Shown in pieces: positions 48,818 through 60,200 of a DNA stretch of 64,000 nt. The DNA lies in assembly GCA_030248065.1 (NCBI GenBank), contig JASAMV010005483.1, positions 124,001-188,000 on the forward strand, in the 5' to 3' direction. Position 1 is the stretch's first letter, and each line of letters opens with the position of its first letter. The position numbers were made by a program, and so were the translations under genes. The DNA is from Rhynchonema sp. JSB1_4. Taxonomy: Eukaryota > Nematoda > Chromadorea > Monhysterida > Xyalidae. Under the pieces are notes generated by a model that was not told where the DNA came from, did not search any database, and saw nothing but the letters and a program-made list of their open reading frames with translations.

Positions 48818-48819
48818 CG

Positions 48820-49160
48820 CTTAAAAAGCTGTATTCTGTTATGTACCCAAGCTTAAACAGCGTTTGACACAACAACACACAAAATATCCTTTCAAACCCT
48901 TTTTTGGGGGCTATGGGGTATTTCTGGGAACAGTTTTTCAGATTCGGGTCAGTGAATTAATAGAGCCCCCGGAACCAGTGTAGTTCCTGGTCCGGAGGGG
49001 GAACAGTATATAGTATTTAAGTTTTTACGGTATTTAGGTTTTTACGGTATACCTACTTACTGTACCAGCCGGGGCGGCAACCTACGTACTGCATCAGGGT
49101 GGCGCGTCAATCTACCTACCTACCTACTTACCCCTTCCCCGCAGCTGCACCAGTGAAAAC
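48820..49160. repeat. Mixed fragments of the 48098 and 49604 families
   Basis: Contains CAAGCTTAAACAGCGTTTGA, further AATAGAGCCCCC words, a cut-off CAGTGTAGTTCCTGG end at about 48976, and an end-fragment with CTGTACCAGCCGGGGCGGC and CGTCAATCTACCTACC matching the outer element at 49604-52107. Confidence 0.55.
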
Positions 49161-49229
49161 AAAAAGAAATATTCTGCAGAAAATTTTCGATTTTTTTTCA
49201 GCTTTTTGGACTTTTTCAGTTTTCGGCCC

Positions 49230-49490
49230 TTGAAAATTGGCTGACCGGGCCGGGCCGACCTCAAGCCAAAACGGGCCGGGCCGGGCCGACCTGCAGCCCT
49301 CCACCGGGGCAGGCCGGATTTTCGCCTACCTGGCCGAGCCGGGCCGACTTTACCCGGCCCGTTTCCGATTTCTGCTTCGTGCTTCCCATCAGAGGTCGCA
49401 AACGGGCCGGCCCGGGCCGGGCCAGGCCGGAGATTTGGAGGGTCGGGCCGAGCCGGGTCGGGCACCCCGGCCCGAAGCTTCTGAAGTGAC
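49230..49490. repeat. GGGCCGGGCCGG word array
   Basis: Dense GGGCCGGGCCG words on both sides of a unique middle, as in the 34931-35231 element. Ends could not be paired with certainty. Confidence 0.6.
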
Positions 49491-49613
49491 TTATTTAACT
49501 GAAAAAGTAGGGATTTTTTGTCAAAAAATACTAAATATTCTGACGGATTCGGCAAGCAAGTGATCAGTATTGTCTATCTGACGACTTTTTCATGGAAAAC
49601 AATCAGTGGTGTG

Positions 49614-49981
49614 CAGTGTAGTACTTGGCCAGGGTGTTGACGATAGATAGATTGGGACCCGAAATGTGTTGACGATAGATAGATGGTGGGGGGCGCGCCA
49701 AAAATCAAGGTATAGTATAGTGCACTAAGCAGGTAATAATGTGTAAATATTAATGAAAATGTACTTAGATGTACTAAATCCGCGCGTAGCGCGCGATTTT
49801 TTGCCTATTTGGGACAAAAAATACTGATTTTAAGCCATTTTGAGGCAAAAATACCCATTTTGGGGTCGAAATGTGTTGACGATAGACAGATTGTTCCCAG
49901 AATTTGTTGACGATACGATGAAATCAAAAAGTGTTGACGATAGATAGATGAATTTGGGGGGACCCCCCAAGTACTACCCTG
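49614..49981 (+). mobile_element. hAT-type MITE with TGTTGACGATAGATAG words
   Basis: Perfect duplication GTGGTGTG at 49606-49613 and 49982-49989. Ends CAGTGTAGTACTTGG and CCAAGTACTACCCTG. TGTTGACGATAG occurs five times in one direction. Hairpin CGCGCG-TAG-CGCGCG at 49781-49795. Confidence 0.93.
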
Positions 49982-50244
49982 GTGGTGTGGCTAAGGCGTG
50001 CAATCAACCTACTGTACCACCAGAAAGGCCTACAATCAACCTACCTGCTGTACCGGCCGAGCTAGGGGGGGGGAACAAAATTTTTTATGTCTAAATTTTG
50101 ATGAAAATGTGCTCTAAAACGCCAATTTCGCGCGCAGCGCGCGATTTTTGGCCTATTTGGAGTGGAAAATATCGATTTTGTACCATTTTGACCCAAAAAT
50201 AGCAACCTACTGTACCAGCCGGGGGCGGCTAGGTACCTGCCTAC

Positions 50245-51198
50245 CAGTGTTGGAGGTGCGGGGGTTGGGGGGGGGTAGCCCCCCCCAGTACAGTAGGTAT
50301 CCCCCCTCGCCTGGTACAGTAGGTATCCCCCCGATGTTTGGCATGGTACAGTAGGTATGGGGGATACGGTATTCCCCCCCCCCGATTTTCACCCCGGTAC
50401 AGTAGGTATCCCCCCCGTCTTTGCCCAAAAAGTGCCAATTTTTGACCAAAATGGCCAAAATTAGTGTAAAATCAGTGGTTTTTGCCTCAAATTACCCAAA
50501 ATTTGCGCGCTACGCGCGCATATACCACGTTTTCACACGATTCCACACATAATAAACACATTAAAGATTTTCACCCCAAAACCTAACCCCCCCAACCCCC
50601 CCCCAAACCCCCCTAGGTACATAACCCCCCCAGGCCATCGGCTCTGGTACAGTAGGTATCCCCAGGGTAGTACTTGGGGGGGGGTGGGGGGGGGTCCCCC
50701 CCAAATTCATCTATCTATCGTCAACACTTTTTGATTTCATCTATCTATCGTCAACACTTATGGGCAAATCTATCTATCGTCAACAAATTCTGGGAACAAT
50801 CTATCTATCGTCAACACATTTCGACCCCAAAATGGGTATTTTTGCCTCAAAATGGCTCAAAATCGGTATTTTTTGTCCCAAATAGGCAAAAAATCGCGCG
50901 CTACGCGCGGATTTAGTGCATCTTAGTACATTTTCATGAATATTTACACATTATTACCAACTTAGTACACTATACTATACCTTGATTTTTGGCGACGCCC
51001 CCCCACCATCTATCTATCGTCAACAAGTTTGGGTCGACCCCCCCCAGATTTCGGACTTGGGTCATCTATCTATCGTCAACACATTTCCGGTCCCAATCTA
51101 TCTATCGTCAACACCCTGACCAAGTACTACACTGGGTATCCCCCCTCTCTGAGCGCGGTACAGTAGGTATCCCCCCCTCCAGAGTACCTCCAACACTG
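50245..51198. mobile_element. hAT-type MITE with GGTACAGTAGGTATCCCC words, itself interrupted
   Basis: Perfect duplication CTGCCTAC at 50237-50244 and 51199-51206. Ends CAGTGTTGGAGGTGC and CTCCAACACTG. The word GGTACAGTAGGTATC occurs about six times in one direction. Hairpin TGCGCGC-TAC-GCGCGCA at 50504-50520. Sister copy at 57460-57869. Confidence 0.92.
50663..51134 (-). mobile_element. Second TGTTGACGATAGATAG MITE, reverse orientation, third nesting level
   Basis: Perfect duplication GGTATCCC at 50655-50662 and 51135-51142, cutting one GGTATCC word of its host. Ends CAGGGTAGTACTTGG and CCAAGTACTACACTG. ATCTATCTATCGTCAACA occurs seven times in one direction. Hairpin CGCGCG-CTA-CGCGCG at 50895-50909. 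Inverted with respect to 49614-49981. Confidence 0.93.
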
Positions 51199-51246
51199 CT
51201 GCCTACTGTACCAGGATGGCGCGTCAATCTACCTACCTACTGTACC

Positions 51247-51673
51247 CAGTGTAGTGGCAGGCAGATGGTTGCAAGGTACCCTTGGGGGGGATGGATCCAG
51301 ATGGTTGCAAGGTACCCCCCCTACCCAGCCTCCGGGAGGTTGCAAGGTACCCCTGAGGTCCGAAAAAAGGGTGTTTTTTGCATGCATTATACTGCAAATT
51401 TGGCCGAAAAATTGGTACTTTTTTGCATTTTGGCCGAAATTTTGCCTAAAATACCTAGTATATGGAGGTTTGCGCGCGGAGCGCGCGATTTTTGGGGTTT
51501 TGAGGTCGAAAACCACCCATTTTTGCCTATAAAAACCATAAATTGATGGTTGCAAGGTACCCTCCGGGGTGGTTGCAAGGTACCTACCCTTCCCCCCATC
51601 CCCCCCAAGGGGTGGTTGCAAGGTACCTACTCCTTAGGGGGGGGGAATCCCCATCCCCCCAGCCACTACACTG
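51247..51673. mobile_element. hAT-type MITE with GGTTGCAAGGTACC words
   Basis: Ends CAGTGTAGTGGCAGG and CCAGCCACTACACTG. Left flank is ACTGTACC (51239-51246); the right flank is the same once the element at 51676-52061 and its duplication are removed (AC at 52068-52069 plus TGTACC). The word GGTTGCAAGGTACC occurs six times, three on each side. Hairpin GCGCGC-GGA-GCGCGC at 51472-51486. A right-hand fragment of the same family is at 55455-55660. Confidence 0.9.
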
Positions 51674-51675
51674 AC

Positions 51676-52061
51676 CAGTGATGTGGTTGGGGGGGGTATG
51701 GGGGGGTATTACCCCCCCCAACTGCTAGGTAGCTTTCTTGCTCCGAAACCCATACCCCCCCCAAACTGGCTAGCTAGCTTTCTTGCTCCGGTCATCAAGT
51801 AAGAAAAGTGTTGATTTTAGTGCCAAAATGACCATTTTATGGGCCAAAATGCTCAAATTCGTTCAAATTTTCTCGCACGTGCACAAAAATACGCATTTTA
51901 AGGCTTATTTTAGCATAATTTAGACCAAATTTTAAACCCCTGTTTTTGACTTCTGGACCAATACCCCCCCCCAAATCGGGGTACCCGGCTAGCTAGCTAG
52001 CTTTCTTGTGCCGGACCCCTCCAGCTAGCTAGCTTTCTTGCTCGGACCAACTACATCACTG
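51676..52061. mobile_element. hAT-type MITE with CTAGCTAGCTTTCTTG words
   Basis: Perfect duplication ACACTGAC at 51668-51675 and 52062-52069. Ends CAGTGATGTGGTTGG and ACCAACTACATCACTG. The word GCTAGCTTTCTTG is repeated on both flanks. It landed across the last bases of the 51247-51673 element. Confidence 0.92.
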
Positions 52062-52126
52062 ACACTGACTGTACCTAAGGGGGCCCCCACCGCCAGCCAC
52101 ACCATTGAAAACAACTTATTTTCAAC

Positions 52127-52557
52127 CAGTGGTGTCGTTGGGGGGGGGAAGGGGGGGGGTTACCCCCCTAGTATCCGGTATCCGGTATCTTGATTTTTTC
52201 ACCCAGGGGTATCCGGTATCCTGACTTTTTGTCCAGGGGTATCCTACCCTAAAAATTTTCCGAAAACCGTAAAAATCGCCCATTTTTACCTCCAAAATGC
52301 TCAAAATCGCTTGCTAGCGCAAGCATAACCCCCAAAATGACCATTTTTTGCGCTTTCAACACCGATTTTGCTCGATTTTCCTCTTAAAAAATTGACCTTT
52401 TTTGAACAACCCCCCCTGGGTATCCGAGATTTTTTATTTTAGGGAGCAACCCCCCCCCTGGTATCCGAGATTTTTCATTTTGGGTATCCGGTATCCGAAA
52501 ATTTTGGATTTTGGGTATCCGGTATCCTGACTTTTTGATTTCCCAACGACACCACTG
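52127..52557. mobile_element. hAT-type MITE, sister of 45873-46289
   Basis: Ends CAGTGGTGTCGTTGGG and CCCAACGACACCACTG. Flanks TTTTCAAC and TTTTCAAG match at 7 of 8. Interior is nearly identical to the copy at 45873, including CGCTTGCTAGCGCAAGC against CGCTTGCTCGCGCAAGC at the centre. Confidence 0.92.
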
Positions 52558-52619
52558 TTTTCAAGTTTTCAACCAAAAAAATAGATTCAAAAATCGCAAA
52601 AATTATGACAAAAATTGGG

Positions 52620-54056
52620 TTAAAATCTGAGCCAAAAAATCGGGCCGGGCCGGAGATTTGGGGTTCGGGTCGGGCCGGGCCGGAGATTTGGGGGCTCTGC
52701 CACCTCTGCTTCCCATCGAAAATTTTCTCTTTGAGCTTCCGGTCTCTGTCTCACTGAACGCAAATTTGCAGTTAAGCAGCACAAAAAGGTAACCAGACAC
52801 TTGTTGACTGTGAACAAATGTATGGTCCAACCACCAGCTCATGAGACGTCTTTTTTTAAAGCTTTCTTGGCCAGATTCAAAAATGCTCCGGTTACACGTG
52901 TTTCGAAACTAAGTCGCTCATGTCGATGTGACCGAAGTCACCAAGAAATGCGACCTAAGCCGTGCTAACGGGTCTTCGGGGGGGCACGGGCGCGGCGCTG
53001 TAGCCGGGCCGTAGGCACGGGTCCCGTCTAGTTAAATACTAAAAGTATAAGTAAGCTCCACTGTCCGGTGATATCGGGTAAAAACGTGCTCGTTGCGTCA
53101 AAGATGACGGCGCGAGGGTTATTTAACCTTATGCGATACGTGGGCGCCACAAAGATAGAAATATCCAGCAGATCAGTCGCACTCGGTCGCCGCACGATCC
53201 GTACTGAGCCGCCCTCCGGCGACGTAAAACCAAAATGGCTTGCTACCAACCATAATTTCAAACTCCCCAAATACTATATTTCGGTAAATTATAAAGAATA
53301 TCAAAAATTTTGCATGAAATGGTGCAAATCTATGCCTGAAAGCCACCAAACCAGTCCAGCTGAAAAATGCGAAAAACGGAATTGTTTAAGTCTGCAAACG
53401 TCAAGCTTTTCACAGTACGTTCCAATCTAACGTTACTGGCAAGTATTTCAAGATGCTCACCAACACAACGTGTGATTGTGATACCTCTGATGTTATTTCC
53501 TTTTATTTTGCCGAAAATGAAATGTACAATATGTCGGTCAAACGACTCGTTCGCTTAAAACTCGGTTTAAAGTGACTCTACAATAGATTGTTGACTGCGT
53601 TTGTTTGCAGCCGTTTTTTAGAAAATGAAGGCAAGGTATCAGAATCCCAGATTTAGGGAATAGATTTTCAACTCGTTGCTTTGTGATGTTTCACGGAGCT
53701 TACATATTTTCACGAGAGGAGAAAAATGAAAAAAGTTTGAGGCGGGCCTATGCAAGACACAAGGTAATCCAATCTAAGATATTTTCAGCGTATTATACAC
53801 AGACGTTTCTTTGTTAAACGAGATATAAAGCATTGTACGAAACGCCAGGTGTGACTAATGATAAACGAAAGACTCCAAAAAATCAAGCCTTTTTGAAGCA
53901 CTCTTTTACTCCTGTATAATTTTAGGCATCTGTGGGTTGACAATTGCAAATAAAAATCATCTGATTATCTGGTGTTCAGGATGTGCTTTTCATTTTTCAA
54001 AACCCTACACAGCTCACACAATGTTTACCACAACAAGCGCAAGGCAGCCATTCCAC
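52620..54056. other. GGCC-word fragment, then low-repeat sequence without a supported gene
   Basis: 52640-52690 holds two GGGCCGGGCCGGAGATTTGG words. The rest up to the microsatellite has an open frame at 53068-53430 (120 aa) with no splice partners or recognisable residues, so no gene is called. Confidence 0.45.
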
Positions 54057-54057
54057 A

Positions 54058-54351
<294 letters not shown>

Positions 54352-54715
54352 CGCTTGCCAGCTGAAACATTGCTGTGTTGTCGCTGTGCCGGCTGTGTGT
54401 CGTCCGGCCGGCATAATCATAATCATAATAATCATAATCAAGTAAAATTTTTTCTACGTTTTTGGCCAAGATGACATTTTGAGGAGACCAGCTTGGGCTC
54501 TATTTTAGGTAGTATGGTGCATGGGGCTGCCATTTCACTGGGCCGCAGTGACGCCCAGTTCTCCTACAAACTGTCTGGGGTTTCTGAAAAATGCGAGCCA
54601 CACAAGAAACGAGTCGTCAGAAACGCGTGGCGTTGGCGTGGCATCGTGGTGGAGTGTAAAAAGGCAAACGACGCCCAAGGCCCAAGGGCACGCGTCAGGT
54701 TTCCAGTGCGAGAAA

Positions 54716-55154
54716 TACCGTAAAAACCTAAATACAGCCCCCCCGGAATAGAGCCCCCCCCGTAATACAGCCCCCCAAAAAGGGGTCAGTGAATTAATAG
54801 AGGCCCCCCCGGAATAGAGCCCCCCCTAAGTAACATCCCCTATACTGTAGTGTATTAAGGCTTGATAGTGGTGTACAGGTACATTTATGCACGTTTGTTG
54901 TTCGTTCAGAGCACATAATACGCCTCCTATTGACGAATAGACACGAATAAATGCGATTACAAGCGAAAAAACATCCTTTCAAACCCCTTTTTAGGGGTTT
55001 TTGGGGGGTATTTCTGGGAACAATTTTTCAGGTTCGGGTCAGTGAATTAATAGAGGCCCCCCCGGAATAGAGCCCCCCCCCCGTAATAGAGCCCCCCCAA
55101 AATGGGGTCAGTGAGTTAATAGAGCCCCCCCCTTCTATTTAGGTTTTTACGGTA
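54716..55154. mobile_element. TACCGTAAAAACC-family element, second copy
   Basis: Left TACCGTAAAAACCTAAATAC, right AGGTTTTTACGGTA. Words AATACAGCCCCCC, GGAATAGAGCCCCC and GGTCAGTGAATTAATAGAG repeat on both sides of a core (CACGAATAAATGCGATTACA) shared with 48098 and 55659. Confidence 0.75.
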
Positions 55155-55169
55155 CTAACACAGTCACAG

Positions 55170-55658
55170 CCATAGTTTTTTGCGACTAAATGGTAGCAAC
55201 TTGCACTAAAAATTTCCCTTTGCTGCTAAAAAAATCGAGGTTTAGTAGCAATTTGCTACCGTATTGTCGGAAATAGAACCCGGGGGGTCTATTTTTCACT
55301 GGGGTCATTTTGTGGGGTGTTAATTTATGGGATCAAAATTTTTTTTTTTTCAAATTGAAATTCCCTCGGGGCTCGGGGGTACACTATCTCCCCCTCCGAA
55401 AAAAACGGAGGGTCCGCTTCCGCTATCTCCCCATCCGGACCAGGAACTACACTGCCTAGGGTCCGAAAATGGGTGTTTTTTTGCATGCATTATACTGCAA
55501 AATTGGCCAAAAAATTGGTACTTTTTTGTATTTTGGCCGAAAATTTGCTTAAAATAGCTATTATATGGAGGTTTGCGCGCGGAGCGCGCGATTTTTGTGA
55601 TTTTGAGGTCGAAAAATACCCATTTGCCTATGAAAACCATAAATTGATGGTTGCAAGA
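55170..55658. repeat. Patchwork of three truncated element families
   Basis: TTTAGTAGCAA words (55185-55256), a left end TACCGTATTGTCGGAAATAG (55257), a right half of a CAGTGTAGTTCC-family MITE ending at about 55455, then the right half of the GGTTGCAAGGTACC family with hairpin GCGCGC-GGA-GCGCGC (about 55576-55590). The pieces abut directly. Confidence 0.65.
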
Positions 55659-56084
55659 TACCGCAAAATAAAAATCTAAATACAGCCCCCCGGAATAGAG
55701 CCCCCAAATACAGCCCCCCATAAAGGGGTCAGTGAATTAATAGAACCCCCCTCCGGAATAGAGCCCCCCCTAAGTAACATCCCCTATACAGTAACAGTAG
55801 TGTATTAAGGCCTGATAGTGGTGCACAGGTACATTTATGCACGTTTTTTGTTCGCTCAGACAGAGCACATATTACGGCTCTTATTGACAAATAGACACGA
55901 ATAAATGCGATTACAAGCGTAAAAACATCCTTTCAAACCCCTTTTTAGGGTTTTTGGGGTGTATTTCTGGGAACAATTTTTCAGGTTCGGGTCAGTGAAT
56001 TAATAGAGGCCCCCCGGGAATAGAGCCCCCAAAATGGGGTCAGTGAATTAATAGAGCCCCCCATCTGTTTAGGTTTTTACGGTA
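55659..56084. mobile_element. TACCGTAAAAACC-family element, third copy
   Basis: Degenerate left end TACCGCAAAATAAAAATC and good right end AGGTTTTTACGGTA. Same words and core as 54716-55154, so the two form a near-tandem pair. Confidence 0.7.
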
Positions 56085-56175
56085 CGCTTAAAAAGCTGTA
56101 TCATGTTGTGTACCCAAGCTTAAACAGTGTTTTACACAACAACACAGCCTTACCGTACCACTAACCAAACCAGTG

Positions 56176-56345
56176 TAGTTCCGGAGGTCCCCCAAGCTCC
56201 CAAAAAATACCAGGGGAGGGGCGGCAACTACTCTGACCAGGGAGGGGCGGGGGGGACCCCCCCACCCCCCCAGCTACACCATTGCCCCCTAGGGTACACC
56301 AACGGCCGCGACCAAGGTTCACTAGTACACTAAGCGCCGAGCCAG
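56176..56345. repeat. Decayed relative of the GCGGCGGTTAGTGTACC MITE
   Basis: Begins CAGTGTAGTTCCGG. On the reverse strand it carries altered forms of the word (GCGCTTAGTGTACTAGTG; CCTTGGTCGCGGCCGTTGG). It is clearly older than the 48281 and 56754 copies. Confidence 0.5.
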
Positions 56346-56354
56346 GTGCACTAC

Positions 56355-57076
56355 CGTATTGTCGGAAATAGAACCCCCCATTAATTGACCCCCCCCATTA
56401 ATTGAACCCCCCTAAATGGCTCGAAATCAAAAATAGAACCCCCCATTAATTGGCCCCCCATTAATAGAACCTCACCCCCACCTTCACCGTGCCACAGATT
56501 AGTGGCATGGTAGGGCTGTGTTGTTGTGTCAAACGTTGTTTAAGCTCGCGTACACAACAGAATACGGCTTTTTAAGGATAATTGCCGCTGTTGAAGTTAG
56601 AAAATACCGAAAACAAGCCATTTTTATGGGCATTATTAACAATGATTTTTTAGTCGGGGGGCCAAATGAAAAATATAACCCCCCAATAATTGACCCCCCA
56701 TAAATTGAACCCCCCAAAATGACCCCAGTGAAAAAATAGACCCTCCCGGGTTCCAGTGTACTTCCTGGTCCGGCGCGGCGGTTAGTGTACCTACCCCTTT
56801 TTTCCGTGCGGCGGTTAGTGTACCTCCCTGGGGGGGGAAGGGGGGGGGGAGACCCAAATCCAGGAAAAAGTCACTTTTTGAGGTAGAAAATTTGACCAAT
56901 TTTTGGCCCTTTTTGGAAAAAATTCTATTAAAAAGGGCTTTTTGGCGAATTTTGACAACATCGTGGCGCGGCGGTTAGTGTACTAGTGTACCTTGGTCGC
57001 GGCGGTTAGTGTACCTTAGGGGGGGACCCCCCTCCCCCCCAGAATTACACTGCCGGGTTCTATTCCGACAATACGC
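56355..57076. mobile_element. CCGTATTGTCGG-family element carrying a nested MITE
   Basis: Left CCGTATTGTCGGAAATAGAA, right TTCTATTCCGACAATACG, with TA close to both edges. Words ATTAATTGACCCCCC and AATAGAACCCCCC are repeated. Interrupted by the element at 56754-57052. Confidence 0.72.
56754..57052. mobile_element. hAT-type MITE with GCGGCGGTTAGTGTACC words, nested copy
   Basis: Perfect duplication CCGGGTTC at 56746-56753 and 57053-57060. Ends CAGTGTACTTCCTGG and CCCAGAATTACACTG. Shorter sister of 48281-48664, lacking part of the centre. Confidence 0.92.
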
Positions 57077-57236
57077 TAACCGAAGCTTTTGGCATCTGTA
57101 CGCGTCCGGTTAGGATAGATTTTTGAATCGATGTTCTTTGCCTTACCTTTTTAGGTGGCGGAACTGAGACCTGAGTCGCGAGCAGCAATCTCAATTGATT
57201 TGCCGATTCGAGTGCTCGATCAATTGCCAAGCAGCC

Positions 57237-60200
57237 ATGGATAACTGGCTGTCGGGCCTGCGTAACATCCAAGGACAGTTAACCGATTTTACAAAAGAAG
57301 TTTTGAACGAAACTGTTGAAGATGTTGAGGATCCGGATGCTGCGCTGCAGGTCGGCTGGTCTTTGGCTTTCATCAGCTGTTGCCTCCCTCCTTTTCTCGA
57401 CCGGTTTGGGACGAGTTCTGGTTGACCCGGCGCCGGCGGGAACCTAAACCATAGCCAAGCAGTGTTGGAGCTGGGGGGAGTTGGGGGGTAGCCTCCCAGT
57501 ACAGTAGGTATCCCTCCTCGCCTGGTACAGTAGGTATCATGTTCCCTCCACAGTAGGTATCCCCCCCCCGATTTTGCCCCAAAAGTGCCAATTTTTGACC
57601 AAGATGGCCAAAACTAGTGTAAAATCAGTGGTTTTTACCTAATACTACCCAAAATTCGCGCGCTGCGCGCGCAAATACTGCGTTTTCACACGATTCCACA
57701 CATAATAAAAACATCAAAAATTTTCACCCCAAAACCTAACCCCCCAAGCCCCCAAACCCCCCCCGTAGATACATAACCCCCCAGGCCGTCGGTTCTGGTA
57801 CAGTAGGTATCCATCCCCTCTCTCCGAGCCCGGTACAGTAGGTATCCCCCCAGAGTACCTCCAACACTGTAGCCAAGTAAGCCAAGTACTGATGAAAATG
57901 TACTCTCGCGCAAAGCGCGCGATTTTTCGCTTATTTCGAGTGAAAAATACCAATTTTATACCGTTTTGAGCCAAAAATCGCAACCTACTGTACCAGCCGG
58001 GGGACGGCGACCTGCTTATCGTACCAGGATGGAGCGTCAGGTCAACCTACCTACCTTATCCACTGTACCTAGGGGACCTCCCCCAGCTACAGCAGTGGGC
58101 TTAATGTAAAGTACCGATGATTATGGGTTTAATATAAAATCGCGTTTTCTCAGGTGAAGAATGCGGACAATTTATAAGTTTTATCATAAAACAATCTAGC
58201 GCTCACGTAGGGATAGTCTATAACAAGCCTTACGACTGATGAAAAAATGTTCACCGTTTCACACGAGGCTCTTCCAAATCACAACTTTAGGTTGCGCGCA
58301 AGCAGCTCAGTGACTACAAGGAAGCGTACCAGAGTGCAAAGAAAGAGATCGACGTGCTGAACGCACAGATGGTTGAGTATCAGGAACAGGCGCACGCGAG
58401 TGAGTTGCGAATGGAACGGACGCTGGCCGAACATCGCGACGCAATGCGCGACAAAGACAAACAGCTTCGATCGCTGCATGTTCGTCTCGTCTGATGCTGT
58501 TTGCCAAAACCTCTTTCCACTTGTAGTTGTGCGGTCGTTTTCTGCGACTGCGGTTCGGTTTATTTGGACCTCCACAACCACAGTGCGGTTCCCACGGAAA
58601 ACAGCTGCAGACCACAGCTGCACTAGTTTGTAGTTGTACCCAGTGGCGCCGTTGATAATCTACGGTGAAGCAGCTTTTTGTATGTGAAAATTGCACGCAC
58701 ACTCTTTAATGCGGTTTGCACTGCGGTTAAGGTACGTTGTAAACTTTTTAAACACATTTGCGCAGTGTTGTTCCGGGAACGGGGTACACGTGACATCTTC
58801 CCATGACAGTTTCGAGAGGCATAAGGCTATGAAAAATTAATGACGATTTTTTGCTTCCGTTTCTGGAAAAATTCACCTTCGACATGGGCATGGTCGCGAT
58901 TGTTGATGGGTTCGACGGTTAACTACTGAAATTAAAGTTGCTCATTTTAGATAAAAATTGCAAAGGAGTAAACGAACCACAACTATAAGACCCAATCCTC
59001 TCGGCCGCATGAACTATCTGCGGCGCTTCCTGCTGGGCACCGACACTGTACTACGTGTGTAGTGCAGTTCTGAAGGTCCAAGCAAGCAATTGCAAAAGAA
59101 ATTGGTGCTGCACGCTCGTGCACATTTGTGTGACTCAATTGAACACAACCAGAAGAATGATGTTTGGCACATTTGTTTCAGGAGCAACTGGCGTCGCTCA
59201 GTGGCGAGCGCGATGACGGTGTTTCGGTGTCAACCGCGCCCGCCGTGTTTTCTGCATTTTCCAGCAGTCCGCCGTTGTCGCCAGGACAGGTGTGTGTTGC
59301 ATTGCAGGACGGTCTCGTGTGTAACAAGGTCTTTAGCTGGCGGGTATATTTCGAGGTTTTTACCTGGGCTGCGATAACTTCCCATATTTTTCCAACGGTG
59401 GTGTTTGCAGATCGCTCGTTTTCGAATGAATATTTTTTTGGTGAAACCGAAACAACACGGTACGGCACAATAGCGCACATTCAACTCAATATCTGCCGCC
59501 AACGGGTGTGCCTGATGTATACGTAATGCAGTGGCGGATCCGCTTTTGACCAAGGGAGGGGCCAAATCCAATGTCATTTTTTTCTAGAGCTTGTTCTATT
59601 TTTGAAAAGTTATTTTTATCCGGTGCTTGCTTAGAATTTCGCGCTTTTACACCAAACATTATACAAAATGTGACAATGCGCGCGCAGCGCGCGAAATTTT
59701 GGCACTTTTTACGTGCGCGACATTACATTACAAGCCACATTACATTAGAAATATGTGTATACGACGTGCGAAGCGCGCGATTTTTGGACTTTTGAATGTA
59801 AGAGAGTGAAAATCCTGCGATTTAGGGGTCGTTTTTCCTTCTTCCTTCCGAAACGGTGCCCCCTTCAGGGGCCAAATGGACCAAAGGGGGGCCATGGCCC
59901 CTGTGGCCCCCTGAATCCGCCCTTGACGTAATGTAATTGTGTCTCATTGGCAGGACTTCGAGATGCGCCAACTGCGCGACAAGGTCAAACATCTCGAGGC
60001 CGAAGTGACACATTGGAAATCTGTAGTTCGTGAAACAGAGGACGGTACAGATCTCCAGGAAAAGGTGGGTTGCACACCTTGTACAAAGTACTGCCATTCA
60101 TCATAAAATCGAAAAAATTTGATCTTGTAATCAGGTTTTTTGCAGTTGTGCGACTTGAGCAAACAATTGAGTGAATCGGTGGAACGCCATCAGGACGACA

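Larger units (their letters stand above)
49604..52107. mobile_element. Outer hAT-type element carrying five nested MITEs
   Basis: Left end CAGTGGTGTGGCTAAGG, right end CCGCCAGCCACACCATTG. Flanks AAAACAAT (49596-49603) and AAAACAAC (52108-52115) differ at one base. Its own words are CAACCTACTGTACCA and AATCTACCTACC. Its hairpin is CGCGCG-CAG-CGCGCG at 50129-50143 followed by ATTTTTGG. Insertions at 49614-49981, 50245-51198 (with 50663-51134 inside), 51247-51673 and 51676-52061 break it up. A related copy lies around 57878-58097. Confidence 0.82.

Noticed and set aside
49604..51206. Regularly spaced short repeats that could look like a CRISPR array
   Set aside because: The genome is eukaryotic, spacers are G/C runs and AT cores rather than unique spacers, and the units sit inside elements with inverted ends and target duplications.
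53068..53430. 120-codon plus-strand frame
   Set aside because: No splice sites, no family resemblance, and an overlapping minus frame of similar quality. Possibly part of an unrecognised repeat.
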